Notes: generated by a model from the sequence alone, not told the origin. DNA of 64,000 bases from Odontocerum albicorne (GCA_949825065.1 OX463864.1:14335327-14399326), one strand, 5' to 3'. Shown: positions 32,251 to 42,584, counted from the stretch's first letter. Made by a program: numbers and translations.

Positions 32251-32258
32251 TCTGTTAA

Positions 32259-32528
32259 CACGTTCACTGCGTCGAACACGGCTCCCGTGTCCATACAAAT
32301 ATTTTGTATGGACACGGGAATTCTTGAATGTTGAGTGCACTCATAAACGTCTCCCGATAAGGATTCGTCGCCGGTTTCATGTGTTTTGAAGACACGAAAG
32401 AATACACTTGTATGTGATGTTTCAATAGAAAGTAAAATTTGATTTTTAACAAAGTTATGGGTTTTCAAAAATTCGCGAATTTTCAGCATCTCTGTATGAC
32501 ATTAAGTATTTTATACGCAGTGAACGTT
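32259..32528. mobile_element. TTAA-flanked MITE (piggyBac-like duplication)
   Basis: TTAA at 32255-32258 and 32529-32532. Ends are CACGTTCACTGCGT and, in complement, AACGTTCACTGCGT. A perfect 16-bp internal hairpin (CCCGTGTCCATACAAA at 32284-32299 and its complement at 32303-32318) lies near the left end. 270 bp with no real ORF. Confidence 0.75.
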
Positions 32529-32698
32529 TTAAGTTTTGTTTAAATACGTCTAAATTATAATTTTTCTACAAGCAGCTTTATATCGAATGACCACACAATT
32601 AAAATAAAATTAAACAAAATACCTTCGATCGTTTTTCGACCAAACGCAGAATTTTTAAAAATGTGACGATTTTTCACTATAAAAAGGCATTATATGAA

Positions 32699-32775
32699 TC
32701 AGGTTGGTTGGAAGAGATTGCCGCCTGGCATTAAAACCGCCAGATTGTTTTTTTTTACAGTGAAGTGTTCAATAT
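32699..32775 (+). mobile_element. Orphan LINE-I/SINE-1a tail
   Basis: GGTTGGTTGGAAGAGATTGC, then CGCCTGGC, then ACCGCCAGATTG. The hairpin loop matches the LINE-I version (GCCGCCTGGC) rather than the SINE version. Confidence 0.6.
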
Positions 32776-32789
32776 ATAAATAAATATTT

Positions 32790-33045
32790 CGAGACATGAC
32801 AAATTTTCGCTACAAAAAAGTCAAGTATGTGAGATGTGAACGCTTTTCACCATAAAAAGTCAAATTTGCGAGATGTGAACGCTTTTCACCATAAAAAGTC
32901 AAATTTGTGAGATGTGAACGCTTTTCACCATAAAAAGTCAAATTTGTGAGATGTGAACGCTTTTCACAATAAAAAGTCAAATTTGTGAGATGTTAACGTT
33001 TTTTTCACCATAAAAAGTCATTCAACTTTGCGAGATCAATTTGTC
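32790..33045. repeat. 39-bp minisatellite, about six copies
   Basis: GAGATGTGAACGCTTTTCAC then CATAAAAAGTCAAATTTGT. Starts at 32831, 32870, 32909, 32948 and 32987, with degenerate units at each side. Copies are nearly identical in the middle. It precedes family G by about 100 bp. Confidence 0.92.
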
Positions 33046-33079
33046 AATAAAAAGAAGTCGTTCAATAATATTTCACTAT

Positions 33080-33510
33080 AAATAGTAATAAATCTAAATA
33101 AAAAATGATTATAAGTATTATGTCTGAAAAAAATCGACTTGTGACATATTTGTGTCATATTCTCGAATTGCTTCAACACCGTTGAGCAGATTTTCAACAG
33201 TTAACTTAGTTCAGTTCGATCCCACAACCAGTCACGCTGTTATGGGGGACAAAATAAGTCCCCGTACAGCGCGATCTACACTAGAAGATTCAAATCTTCT
33301 TTATTTTTTTATGAACACGACGTCACATAATGCCTAAGAAGGAACTGCCTATAGGGAATTCTCCTACGATGGCAACACACCTAAGTGTGAAAAGGATAGT
33401 AGCGGCGACGCAGGTAAGGTTAGAAGTCACGGGAGAGGGAAAAATACTCGCAGCGCAATAAATATGATATACCCATAAAGCGGCTTAAAGCATGGAGTTT
33501 AGTACACTCA
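33080..33510 (+). repeat. Family G dispersed repeat, copy 3
   Basis: CAGTTCGATCCCACAACCAG, TGTTATGGGGGACAAAATAA, GTCCCCGTACAGCGCGATCT, ACACTAGAAG, AAGTGTGAAAAGGATAG and AGAAGTCACGGGAGAG. The upstream part (AAAAATCGACTTGTGACATA) is also shared with 54.55 kb. Confidence 0.75.
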
Positions 33511-33784
33511 AAACACATATTTTATTTAGCGCCTTTCTAAATCATATTTACCACATCAGTCTAATGTTCCCTTTCATCCTTAATCTTTCCTTTCTATCAT
33601 AATAGTAAGAAACGTGTTAATTTACCACGAAAGGTTTTAAAGTGACGAGGTTGAATCTATTTACTAAAGAAAAGTCGTATTATCATCACGGTCATCAAGG
33701 TATACAACATCTCTGGTCTGTAGTCAACTTACCAGACTGTATTGAACAGAAAAAACATGTTCTGGCGCAGTTCTCCGAACAAAG

Positions 33785-33965
33785 GACGGGCCCTTACCTG
33801 CAACAATGGACAAAGATGCTGTATTAATCCATGAGAAATAAATGCATTTTATAAAGGGAATCGAGCTTTAAGGACTTAAAAAGGTGTTGATACATAATAT
33901 GGACGTAACTATACAAGAAGGATCCAACCCACATTTTTACCTGTTTAGAAATAATCTAAAAAATA
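33785..33965 (+). repeat. Low-copy dispersed repeat
   Basis: 33785-33890 resembles 41445-41540 (ATCCATGAGAAAT, CTTAAAAAGGTGTTGA). 33890-33960 resembles 45055-45125 (ATATGGACGT, ACCCACA, ACCTGTT). Possibly the upstream part of the LINE tail that follows. The preceding 61-residue ORF (33642-33827) is of unknown nature. Confidence 0.5.
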
Positions 33966-33999
33966 TACCGTTGCTTTATATGGGTTTGATGAATATACT

Positions 34000-34404
34000 C
34001 GTAATTAATAAATGTTCCTAACAATTACACTAGACTGCGCCGGCAAGAACTGTTCACAATCACATACGGAAGAACGGGTCTTCCAACTGCTATGCCTGTT
34101 GGAAGGGTCTTAATTCTTTTGAACGGGACTGCTTCGAATATTGACATACGAGTATTTCAAATCACATTACCAAAAGTAAAAGGAAAATTTTCTTCTAAAA
34201 TTGGGGGCGTTAGAAAGCACTCATCAACGTATTTAAGTGACTTTGAATATGTGTGTGTGTGTGTGTATGGGTGTACGTGTATGTACATGTGTGTATACAA
34301 TATTAATATATACGAGTATATACAATATATATTTTTTAATGTTAACATTTTTTTAATTTTTAATGTAATTGGGCTGAGCCTGAATTAAGAACATAAATAA
34401 ATAA
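34000..34404 (+). mobile_element. CR1/Jockey-like LINE 3' end
   Basis: NGTASNIDI then FQITLPKVKGKFSSKI is encoded at 34.12-34.2 kb, similar to 58.3 kb in reverse. A GT run, then a 3'UTR ending ATTGGGCTGAGCCTGAATTA and an AAATA-type tail follow. At 34147 a 6-bp CGAGTA is present that the 58-kb copy lacks. Confidence 0.7.
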
Positions 34405-34437
34405 ATATAGGTTTATTGATAGCAACATATGTTAGTA
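34405..34437 (-). mobile_element. LINE-A 3' tail, part left of mariner
   Basis: AAATATAGGTTTATTGATAG then CAACATATG. It joins the 35379-35590 part across the mariner insertion and meets the plus-strand LINE tail at 34404. Confidence 0.7.
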
Positions 34438-35376
34438 CGAGGGTAGTCCCAAAAGTACCCGACCTAACAAAGAAAACACAAAAAAATTGGGAAAAAATAT
34501 TTTTATTTCTCAACATAGTCTCCTTTCAGCTTGACACACTTTTCCCAGCGATGCGCAATAGCTTCGATACCCTGTTTATAGTGAGAACCGTCGAGCGCCT
34601 CAAAATAGCCATCAACCGCAGATTCCACCTCTTCATTGTTGGCAAATCTTTTACCACCAAGCCATTTTTTCAAGTTTGGAAAAAGAAAATAATCCGAGGG
34701 ACCTAAATCTGGCGAATAGGGTGCGTGAGGAAGCAATTCGAACTTTAATTTATTGATTTTGGCCACCGCAAACATCGCCAAACACTCGATTGAAACATCC
34801 TCACGACGCTGTTTTTGTTCCATTGTGAGCAAACGCGGCACCCATCTTCCGCACAGCATTCTCATGTCCAAATTTTCAGTCAATATGCGATGTACAGCAC
34901 TTTTTGAAATGCCTACCATGTCTGCTAGCTCGCGCACTTTCAATCGACGGTCATCCAATACCATTTTGTGGATTTTCTTTACCATTTCTGGTGTGGTCAC
35001 CTCATTTGGTCGACCACTGCGATGTTCGTCTTGGCAGCTCGTACAGCCTCGTTTAAACTCTGGCACCCAATATTTCACTGTTGTAAACGAAGGAGCAGAC
35101 TCCCCCAGAGTAGAATCTAGCCCGGCTTTGATATTGGTTGGACTTAGACCTTTCAAATGAAAGGATTGTATCACATAACGATGACCAATTTTTTCCATGT
35201 TTACAAATTCACTGAGAGCGTTCACTATTGATGGCTGCCAAACAAATACTAAACAACGTAGCGTCTTAAAACTTGAAACTTAAGCTTTATAAGTTTAGTA
35301 CGTTCTACCATAGTAAATTTTTAAAGCAACAACCGCCATATATACGTCAGGTCGAGTACTTCTGGGACCACCATCG
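34438..35376 (-). mobile_element. mariner element, internally deleted
   Basis: Left TIR CGAGGGTAGTCCCAAAAGTA then CCCGACCTAAC. The right TIR in complement is CGATGGTGGTCCCAGAAGTA then CTCGACCTGAC. TA flanks both ends (34436-34437 and 35377-35378). At 939 bp it is shorter than a typical 1.3-kb mariner because of a transposase deletion. Inserted in LINE-A. Confidence 0.92.
34503..35225 (-). pseudogene. mariner transposase, catalytic core deleted
   Basis: 240 codons remain open against about 345 usual. The N-terminal helix-turn-helix region is kept (HLKGLSPTNIKAGLDSTLGE; VRELADMVGISKSAVHRILT). After REDVSIECLAMF the frame jumps to AVAKINKLKFELLPHAPYSP. The first two catalytic aspartates (MDETW and HDNAP regions in the family) are lost; the third-aspartate region YSPDLGPSDYFLFP is kept, and the C-terminus ends GDYVEK. 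The deletion is in frame, so a DNA-binding protein without catalysis could in principle be made. The ATG used may lie upstream of the family's usual start (MEKIGHRYVIQ). Confidence 0.9.
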
Positions 35377-35378
35377 TA

Positions 35379-35590
35379 TATGGTATATGGTACATACATA
35401 AATACATTCCAAAATCGCATATATATCTCAAGATAAATAGTAGACAATATATTTAAAAGAGAGGCTATCAAAAGGGCTGGGCTAATCTCATAACACCCCC
35501 CCCCCCCCGGCCGAGAGACACCCCTCCAATATAGGGCGAGCCCGGCCGCGAGGACATCAGATGTTTTTAGCCCACACCCTGAATGAAAGA
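35379..35590 (-). mobile_element. LINE-A 3' end, part right of mariner
   Basis: GGTACATACATAAATACATT, then GAGGCTATCAAAAGGGCTGG, a C run near 35497-35509, CACCCCTCCAATATAGGGCG, and AGCCCGGCCGCGAGGACATC. It continues the family from 34405 across the mariner. Confidence 0.75.
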
Positions 35591-35599
35591 ATGACTGTA

Positions 35600-35990
35600 A
35601 AATGAATTATAAAAGAATGGCTAAGCAAGTATACAAGTCAAAAGTGTAAGGCGTGTGTGGAAGAGGCAGACCGAGGAAAGGCAGGGTCTTAAGTAAGGTG
35701 AAGAAAAGAGCTTAAAGATGGTTTGGACATGTTGAGATAATGAATGATTAAAGGATAAGTGGGTATAAAAATCATAAGTGCAAGGTATGAGATGTGGCTG
35801 GAGCAAATGGACCCGATTTTGAAAGAATGCAATCTGAGAAATATGAATAATATAAGATTGTGCATGGCGAGATGTATAAATGTGAGGAAGGCGAAAGTTG
35901 TGTGCTTGGATATAAACGTTTACAGATCTGTTCTCTTTGCCTACCCCGTAAGGGACACTGCGTGATATGTATGTATGTATATGGGTGTGT
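35600..35990 (+). mobile_element. LINE-D 3' end
   Basis: AAAGATGGTTTGGACATGTT encodes RWFGHV. Downstream, ATGGCGAGATGTATAAATGT then CTGTTCTCTTTGCCTACCCC and GTGATATGTATGTATGTAT form the tail. Confidence 0.75.
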
Positions 35991-36002
35991 GACCAACCAA
36001 CT

Positions 36003-36250
36003 AGATCTTCGTGGCCTAGTTGGAAAGACGGTTGACTTCTACTCGGGGGGGGTTTCGGCTCGATGTCCGATGGTACCTAAGATACTACTCTGGTAAAATA
36101 GCTTGTGTGCTAAAAATACTCTCACGCATCGAGCAGGTGTGCGCGTGTTCTTAGGGCCGAAGTCAATATTGTATCCAGGCCACGCTCTTCAATATGTCCG
36201 AATCACTAATTCCGATATGCTGGGAAAGACTTTTTAACGGAATTTAACTA
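36003..36250 (+). mobile_element. SINE-1b copy
   Basis: CTTCGTGGCCTAGTTGGAAA for the A box, GTTTCGGCTCGATGTCCGAT for the B box. The 1b body has ACTCTGGTAAAATAG and the end CCAGGCCACGCTCTTCAATA then TGTCCGAATCAC. Confidence 0.75.
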
Positions 36251-36434
36251 TGATACACTCATTTAACTGATTTGTAATTTTTGCACATCAGGTGTGACAC
36301 ATAATAAGGATTGTAATTGTAATAATTATAATTGTGCTGTGTTATAATGGCAAAAGATCAAAATAACTTATAGTATAATGGTTTAGATTTTTTTTAATAA
36401 ACGCCAAAAAGTATTAAAGATGCCGAGTGCACTT

Positions 36435-36448
36435 GACAGTGTTTAAAT
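36435..36448. repeat. 14-bp target-site duplication, left copy
   Basis: GACAGTGTTTAAAT, identical to 39706-39719. It borders the RTE element at its 3' end. Confidence 0.9.
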
Positions 36449-39400
36449 CAATCAACAATGGCTCTACAACCCAGGTCGGGTCTTGGCCTCCCTTAAAGCA
36501 CGCCTCCATGACTGGCGGTCCTGTGCTGCTGTTCGCCAGTTCTGGATGCCAATGAGCTGCGCATCCCTATTGACACCATCCAGCCATCGAAGCTTCGGCC
36601 TTCCTGGCTTTCTTCGACCCCCCGGTGTGCCATTCAAGAGCCCTCTCGGAATGTCTTCCTCACTCATTCGCTGCACGTGTCCAGCCCACCTGAGTCTCCC
36701 AATTAAAATCTCTTGTGTTATGGTAGGGTCTCCATACAGACCGTACAGCTCCTGATTATACCTGATACGTCATTCTCCGTTATTGCAAATGGGGCCATAT
36801 ATTTTGCGCAGAATCTTCCTCTCAAATGTCCCTAGAGCCCTCATGTCCACTCTACTTAGAGTCCAACATTCTGAGCCATAGGTGAGCACAGGTCGGATGA
36901 GTGTTTTATAAAGTAGAGTTTTGGTTTTTCTAGAGAGATGTCGTGATTTCATGTACCTCTGCAGTCCAAAATAGCATCGGTTTGCAGCTATTAATCTTCG
37001 ATTTATTTCAGTGGAAACATCGTTCTTACTTGTCACCATGGTACCGAGATACACAAATTCAGAAACGGTTTGGAAGGTAAAGTTGTCTATTTGTAGACTT
37101 ATTGGGTTTTGGCGTCCATTTACGGGCATATATTTTGTTTTGGTCTCACTGACTACTAAGCCTAGGTTTTTTGCTGATGCTGCTAGTGCTCGGAAGGCAT
37201 TTATAAGTTCATGTTCCGACCTCGCTATGATGTCAATGTCATCTGCATAAGCCAGGAGCTGCACAGATTTACTGAATATATGGCCTGTTGTTTGTATGCC
37301 GCTATCCCTAATGGCCTTTTCCAAAGCCATATTAAACAGCGTACACGCCAAAGCATCTCCTTGTCTAAGTCCATTAAATGTTTTAAGGGGTTCAGACAGA
37401 TCCTTTTGCACTCTGACACGGCACTCAACGTTGGACATTGTAAGCCTGACTAGGTTAATGAGTTTGACAGGAATATTAAATTCAGCCATAGCTTCATAGA
37501 GTTTTGTCCTATTGACCGTGTCGTAGGCAGCCTTAAAGTCTATGAAGAGGTGGTATGTATCAATGTTGAACTCTACAGTCTTTTCCAATATATGTCTAAG
37601 TGAAAATATTTGATCTATTGTTGACCTTCCCCTACGAAATCCAGTTTGGTATTTTCCAATTATGCATTCGGAGTATTTCTGCAATCTATTACAAAGAATG
37701 TTTGAGAGTATTTTATATGCTATATTTAAAAGGGTGATACCCCTATAATTGGAGCAACTCATGGGGTCTCCTTTTTTGAGCAGGGGACATATTATACCAC
37801 AATTCCACTCATTTGGTAGTATTTCGTAGCGCCAGATGTCACAGATGATTTTGTGAATATGATTGTGGAGAGCCTCGCCACCATGCTTGAACACCTCAGC
37901 GGGTAGATTATCACATCCAGGTGCTTTGTTATTATGGAGATTCTTTATGGCAATTGAAATCTCAGCCAAGGTTGGGGATGGCTCATTATCATCAACATCA
38001 GTGGTGTCGTATTCTACTTGTTGGTTCCCGCTTGTTGCTCCATGTTGGTTACCATTCAAAAGGACATCGAAGTATTCCACCCATCGATCCAGAACCTTTT
38101 GCCTGTCGTTTAAAATATTTCCCCGACCATCATAACACATAGTTGTTCTAGGCTTAAACTCTTTCCGTTGGTTGTTGATTTTACGATAGAAAAGTCTGGT
38201 GTTATTCTGTGAATGCGACAGTTCTGCTTCCTTTATTTGGTTTTCCAGGTATACACGCTTCTTCTTTCTGTGCAATTTCTTCTCTTTCCTCCTTAACTCT
38301 TTATACTCCAGCACAGCTTGTCGTGTATGATGCCGTTGTTGCATCCTGAGATATGCTTCATTTTTTTCATTAGTAGCATGTTGGCATTCAGCATCAAACC
38401 ATTCTTCTCGTAGTGGTGCCTGCCTATTTCCCAGAACCTCATTAGCAGTGGAGGTGACTACAGATTTAACAGTCTCCCAGTGTGTATTGACATCATCCTG
38501 GTCCAGGTTCATATTCATATCGGCATCGTCCAATCTTGAACCGATCAATGTTTTGAATTGTTCTGCAGTTTCTGGTGCTTTTAAATGGTCTGTATTAATC
38601 CGGGTTGAACGTGTACCCCTCCGTTTTTTCGCATTGGAAATCCTACATCGAACCTTTGCTATTACTAAGTAATGGTCAGAGTCTACATTTGCTCCGCGAT
38701 ATGTTCGTGTATCCATTAAGTTGGATCTATGCCTGGCGTCAATTAAGAGGTGATCTATTTGATTGACATTTCTTCCATCCGGGGTTTTCCACGTTCCCTT
38801 GTGTATATTCTTTCGTGGGAAGCATGTACTGCCTATTATCATGTTGTGAGAGGCTGCAAAATCAACAAGTCTTAAACCATTATCACTCGTCACAGTATGC
38901 AGGCTATGTTTTCCAGTTATTGAGGTATATACCGACTCTTTCCCGATCTTAGCATTAAAGTCCCCAATTACCACTTTAATATCATGTTTTGGACAGTCCT
39001 GGTATGTTTTTGCTAGTTTACTGTAGAATTCCTCCTTCTCAATGTCGCTCTTCCCCTCTGTAGGGGCATGAGCATTAATTATACTGTAATTAAAGAACTT
39101 TCCAGTTATTCTCAGATGCGATATTCTATGGTCCACAGCATTAAATCCGATAACAAGGTGCTTCACTCTCTTTGAGACAATGAAACCCGTTCCAAATATA
39201 TGATTCTTTTCATGACAACTGTAAAAGATGGTCCAGTCGCGCTCTTCCATTACTCCCTTTCCTATCCACCTCACCTCTTGAAGGGCTGTTATGTCAGTTT
39301 TGTATTTATTAAGTTCATCCAAAAGTATTCTCAGTGTTCCGGCACGGTATAAAGAAAGAACATTCCATGTAGCAATTTTCAAATCATCGTCCTTTTTCCG

Positions 39401-39705
39401 TTTGCTAGGTCGGTGCAATCTCAGTCCGGCTATATCTCTTTTAGGTTTCGTAACGGTAGGCTTTTTATGGGGTGGAGCTGTTGACACCACGCCCAACCCC
39501 CAACCTGGAGGACCAGGGTTTTTCTGTCGGGGATTTCCTTCCCTTAGCTGGTTGTCTCTCGTTTTCTGGCGCCAGAGACTCGCCATCGCCCTACCCATAT
39601 GGATAGGACTTACTGGTAGTGTTGCCGATGGGATGCAACTAGGCGTTACGCAGCATTTTATAGATACACACCCTCCAGCAGAGTGTGTCTCACTGCGACC
39701 CTACC
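36449..39705 (-). mobile_element. Near-full-length RTE-type LINE
   Basis: 3257 bp bounded by an exact 14-bp duplication. The order from right to left is a 107-bp 5' leader, one long ORF, and only about 15 bp of 3' sequence ending in a short TTGTTGATTG-type tail. Short 3'UTR, single endonuclease-RT ORF and about 3.2 kb length are typical of the RTE clade. One nonsense codon appears to be the main lesion. Confidence 0.93.
36464..39598 (-). pseudogene. RTE endonuclease/reverse transcriptase ORF, one TGA
   Basis: The frame starts at ATG 39598 and runs 942 codons to a TGA at 36770-36772. It then continues open in the same frame for 101 more codons to 36464, so the original protein was about 1044 residues. 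The leading 70 residues are basic. The endonuclease spans about 73-315: N79 in ATWNV, E108 in LQEVRW, H177 in NAHAPT, D213/N215 in GDFN, D282/H283 in QIDHLLI, and D308/H309 in SDHYLV. RT: NKAPGCDNLPAEV, D687 in LFIDFKAAYD, GLRQGDALAC, and YADD at 784-787. After the TGA comes GRLRWAGHVQRMSEEDIPRG, the family C-terminus. The TGA replaces what is probably a tryptophan codon (context GE-stop-RIR). It is otherwise intact and could yield a C-terminally shortened enzyme. Confidence 0.93.
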
Positions 39706-39719
39706 GACAGTGTTTAAAT
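39706..39719. repeat. 14-bp target-site duplication, right copy
   Basis: GACAGTGTTTAAAT, identical to 36435-36448, bordering the 5' end of the RTE element. Confidence 0.9.
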
Positions 39720-40129
39720 AACAATTATTATTATTCAGAATTCGCTAATCAACTGATTGAGAAAAACCATTCGTTTGATATCGAGTGACGTTTTCGGATT
39801 CTACGCAAAAGCGGAGGAAATTACGGCTGGAAAACTTAGAAATTATTCCAATTAGAAAAAAATATTAAATTTGGTCTCAATATTATAAATAATAAAGTCA
39901 AATTAGTCCTCTCTTCAACCTGTTTCCAATTAAAATACCAACTCCTCCACTCCGCCTACACATCCATTCATTCCCTTTACTAGCCACATACTATTTATTT
40001 ACCAGTGACCACTAAGAATACTAATAATAAAATGCCTATTAATATGACGCCATTTAGGAGAGCACACTCCTGAAGGGCGCTCTAATTAGGGATTCAAATC
40101 ACTACTATTGACAGCTTGAAATTCTTCCT
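39720..40129. other. No recognised feature
   Basis: AT-rich sequence, no motif. Confidence 0.4.
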
Positions 40130-40935
40130 CTTGGTTTAGGTCGTATGACCTGTTTGTGACGGTGGGCTGTCCTGGGATGATGAGATCCAGCTGTCCTTCC
40201 ACCTTTTCGGCGGCTTTCCCGGTAATCTCCTGCTGTTAGGGTTTTCAGTCTTAGCGATTTTTGCCAGTCTTCTATCCTTCATGCGGTCGCCATGATCCCT
40301 CCAAAAGCACCTTCTGCTTCTTCCCCACCTAACTATGTCTTCAACACCACAGACAGATTATCGTCTCATTTCTGATCCGATATATAAGAGTTCTGCCTGC
40401 CGATGGAGCGTAGGGTTCTCATTTCTGCCACTCTGAGAAGGTTTTTTGTCCTGTTGGTATAGGCTCTCACTTCTATCCCATATGTCATAATGGGGCGGAC
40501 GCATTCCTTATACATCCTAACCTAACCTTACTTTCGGTTAGCATGTCTTTGTTTCTCCATAAAGTGTCCCGCAGGCAGCCAGTCAAAGCTGTCGCTTTAT
40601 TAGTTTGTGCTCGAACTTCACTATATAGGTCACTGTTGCTGGAGATCTCTACACCTAGGTAAGTGAATCGCATGACTTGCTCGATGGGTACGTTATCGAT
40701 GATCAGTTTGCATCTGGCTCTTTTGATATTGTCAAGCACTTTGTTTTATTGACAGAAAACGTCATATTGTGTTTCTTAGAAGCGAGTTGAAATTTTTAGA
40801 GTATTCTCTGAAGATCATGTTCGCTTTCTGCTAATATTGCAGTCGTCGGCATAACACACTATACTGATCAATTTATTTCCCATTTTGTAACCCAGACCCA
40901 AAGAGGTTACCTTGAAGCTTGAAATTACTACTAAA
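40130..40935 (-). pseudogene. RTE-like LINE, RT end and C-terminus
   Basis: Minus-strand frames in order: CYADD (near 40855), a frame change, then FTYLGVEISSNSDLYSEVRA, KATALTGCLRDTLWRNKDML, and after another change RPIMTYGIEVRAYTNRTKNL and RVAEMRTLR. The downstream part (DDNLSVVLKT, FGGIMATA) is degraded. A distinct family from the intact RTE at 36.4-39.7 kb, much older. Confidence 0.75.
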
Positions 40936-41010
40936 TCAATAAATTTAAGTTGAGTGTAAAGATACGAAGGTGATGGTTGCAGTCATTAGATAAGGTACTT
41001 CCTCACAATC
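40936..41010. repeat. Low-copy repeat shared with 16345-16415
   Basis: TTGAGTGTAAAGATACGAAG and CATTAGATAAGGTACTTCCT match the 16-kb block. Confidence 0.55.
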
Positions 41011-41067
41011 TCATATGTTTAGAAAAACAAATTTTGTAGGTGTACAGCACCGGTACAAAACCTGTAA

Positions 41068-41166
41068 AATAGGTAAAATCCAGACAGCAATCCTTTTTTA
41101 AAAAATCTTGGTTCCAACGGGAATCGAACCAGCAACCTTCGGGTTTGGAGAAAAGAGTCTAGCTAA
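41068..41166 (-). mobile_element. SINE-1a head fragment
   Basis: Reverse: TTGGTTCCAACGGGAATCGA then ACCAGCAACCTTCGGGTTTG, the B-box region, and the AAAAGAGTCTAGCTAAC A-box remnant. Confidence 0.65.
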
Positions 41167-41854
41167 CTTGATACATATATACGTTAAGGTTGGTACAAAA
41201 TAGCAAGAGAATGCTTCTTGGATTGAGAATCGGGGGAAGGACTGTTGGAGGGAAAAGACCATGGATAGTCAGAGGTAGAGAAGCATCATCAAGATGGCCA
41301 AAGCTCAAGAGTTGTATAACCATCATATGCAAAGCAAGCAATGCTGTAATTATTTAAAGTATTACATATTTTTCTTTGTATAAGAATTTATATGTATAAG
41401 GACTAAACTTGTATTGTGAATACATTAGAAAAAAAGATAACAAGGGTTGGGCCCGTTACCTGCGTTAATAGATAAGGGTGCTTTATGTATCCATGAGAAA
41501 TTCAGTCTATGAAGGGTATCACGCTTTATTCACTTAAAAAGGTGTTGAGAATTAATCCGAAATTAAAGGGATGCAGATCATAGATAATGTACGTGGCGCG
41601 TGATCTGAGGCCATAGAAAAATCATTAACCAACCTTTTTTTAACCCTACTCCATTTTAAATTAATATATCAGAACATCTTTGTGTTAGAAATATGTTCCT
41701 TGGGAATCTTCTGGTATAAGATTGTGTTCAAAGTATTTTTTTGTAAAGTTGTTTATTTATTTTACATTTGATACATGCTTAACATCCCATTCATGCTTGG
41801 ACATGTCCAAACCATTACAGCATGATATTTTCACCCCATATACTCGTATATATG
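41167..41854. other. Unassigned; low-copy repeat at 41445-41540
   Basis: The 41445-41540 block is shared with 33785-33890. TTTTCACCCC (41829-41838) and GGGTGAAAA (41861-41869) flank a TACTCGTA as an inverted pair. Confidence 0.45.
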
Positions 41855-42300
41855 TTATAGGGTGAAAAACAATATATCTTTGAAGCGAAATGTCTACAAC
41901 CAGTGTATTCGCACAATACTTACATATGGCTGCGAGACTTGGACGTACACAGTAAAGAGTACACAAAAGTTCCAGACCTCACAAAGGAGCATGGAGAGAT
42001 GCATGTTGGGATATACTAAAAGAGACCGTAAACGAAACACCTGGATTCGCAATATAACAAAAGTAGAAGACGTTATAAAGGTGTGCAAGAAAATGAAGTG
42101 GCAATGGGAAAGACACGTAGCCAGAATGTCAGTTTCCCGATTGACATCGAAATAATCAAATGATACCCCAAGATGCATAAAGAGGCCCAGAAGAAGACCG
42201 AATGTACGCTGGATAGATGAAATCGGGAAGCATGGCAGCATCACATGGCATCAACGAGCAAAAAAACCGAACTATTTAGTCAACTTGGGGAGACCTTCAT
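41855..42300 (+). pseudogene. LINE RT C-terminus, third RTE-like family
   Basis: 41862-42155 encodes NVYNQCIRTILTYGCETWTY, RSMERCMLGYTKRDRKRNTW, IRNITKVEDVIKVCKKMKWQ, WERHVARM. After a stop, RPRRRPNVRWIDEIGKH follows. The order YGCETWT, ERxMLG, KWQWxxHxAR, RPxxRW is typical for this protein class. The RT core is missing. Confidence 0.8.
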
Positions 42301-42304
42301 CCAG

Positions 42305-42485
42305 CAGTGAAGGTCTCCCCAATGATCTCCGTATTCTGACATATATTGTAACTTCGATCCCTATTCTAGCATATACTCGTAGTATATTGTAACTTCGATC
42401 CCTATTCTGGCATATATCATATTGTAACTTTGATCCGTATTGTCATATATTGGAACTTCGATTCGTATTATGTCATACATTTCCT
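42305..42485. repeat. Degenerate ~40-bp tandem repeat
   Basis: ATCC(C/G)TATTCTRGCATATA then TTGTAACTTCGA repeats about four times. The second unit carries an extra CTCGTAGTAT, including TACTCGTA at 42374. Confidence 0.75.
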
Positions 42486-42584
42486 AGTATTTTATTGAAT
42501 GCACGCATTTCAACAACATTTATTCGGCTTTTTTTTCAGGCTCTTACACTGTGCTATGAAGTATTTACACAAATTAATAAATTG

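Noticed and set aside
34244..34270. GT run as Z-DNA or a regulatory signal
   Set aside because: It is a simple repeat in a LINE 3'UTR, with a matching CA-rich part in the reverse copy at 58.2 kb.
39291..39788. A 165-residue plus-strand ORF
   Set aside because: It is antisense to the 5' end of the RTE coding sequence and only reflects that sequence.
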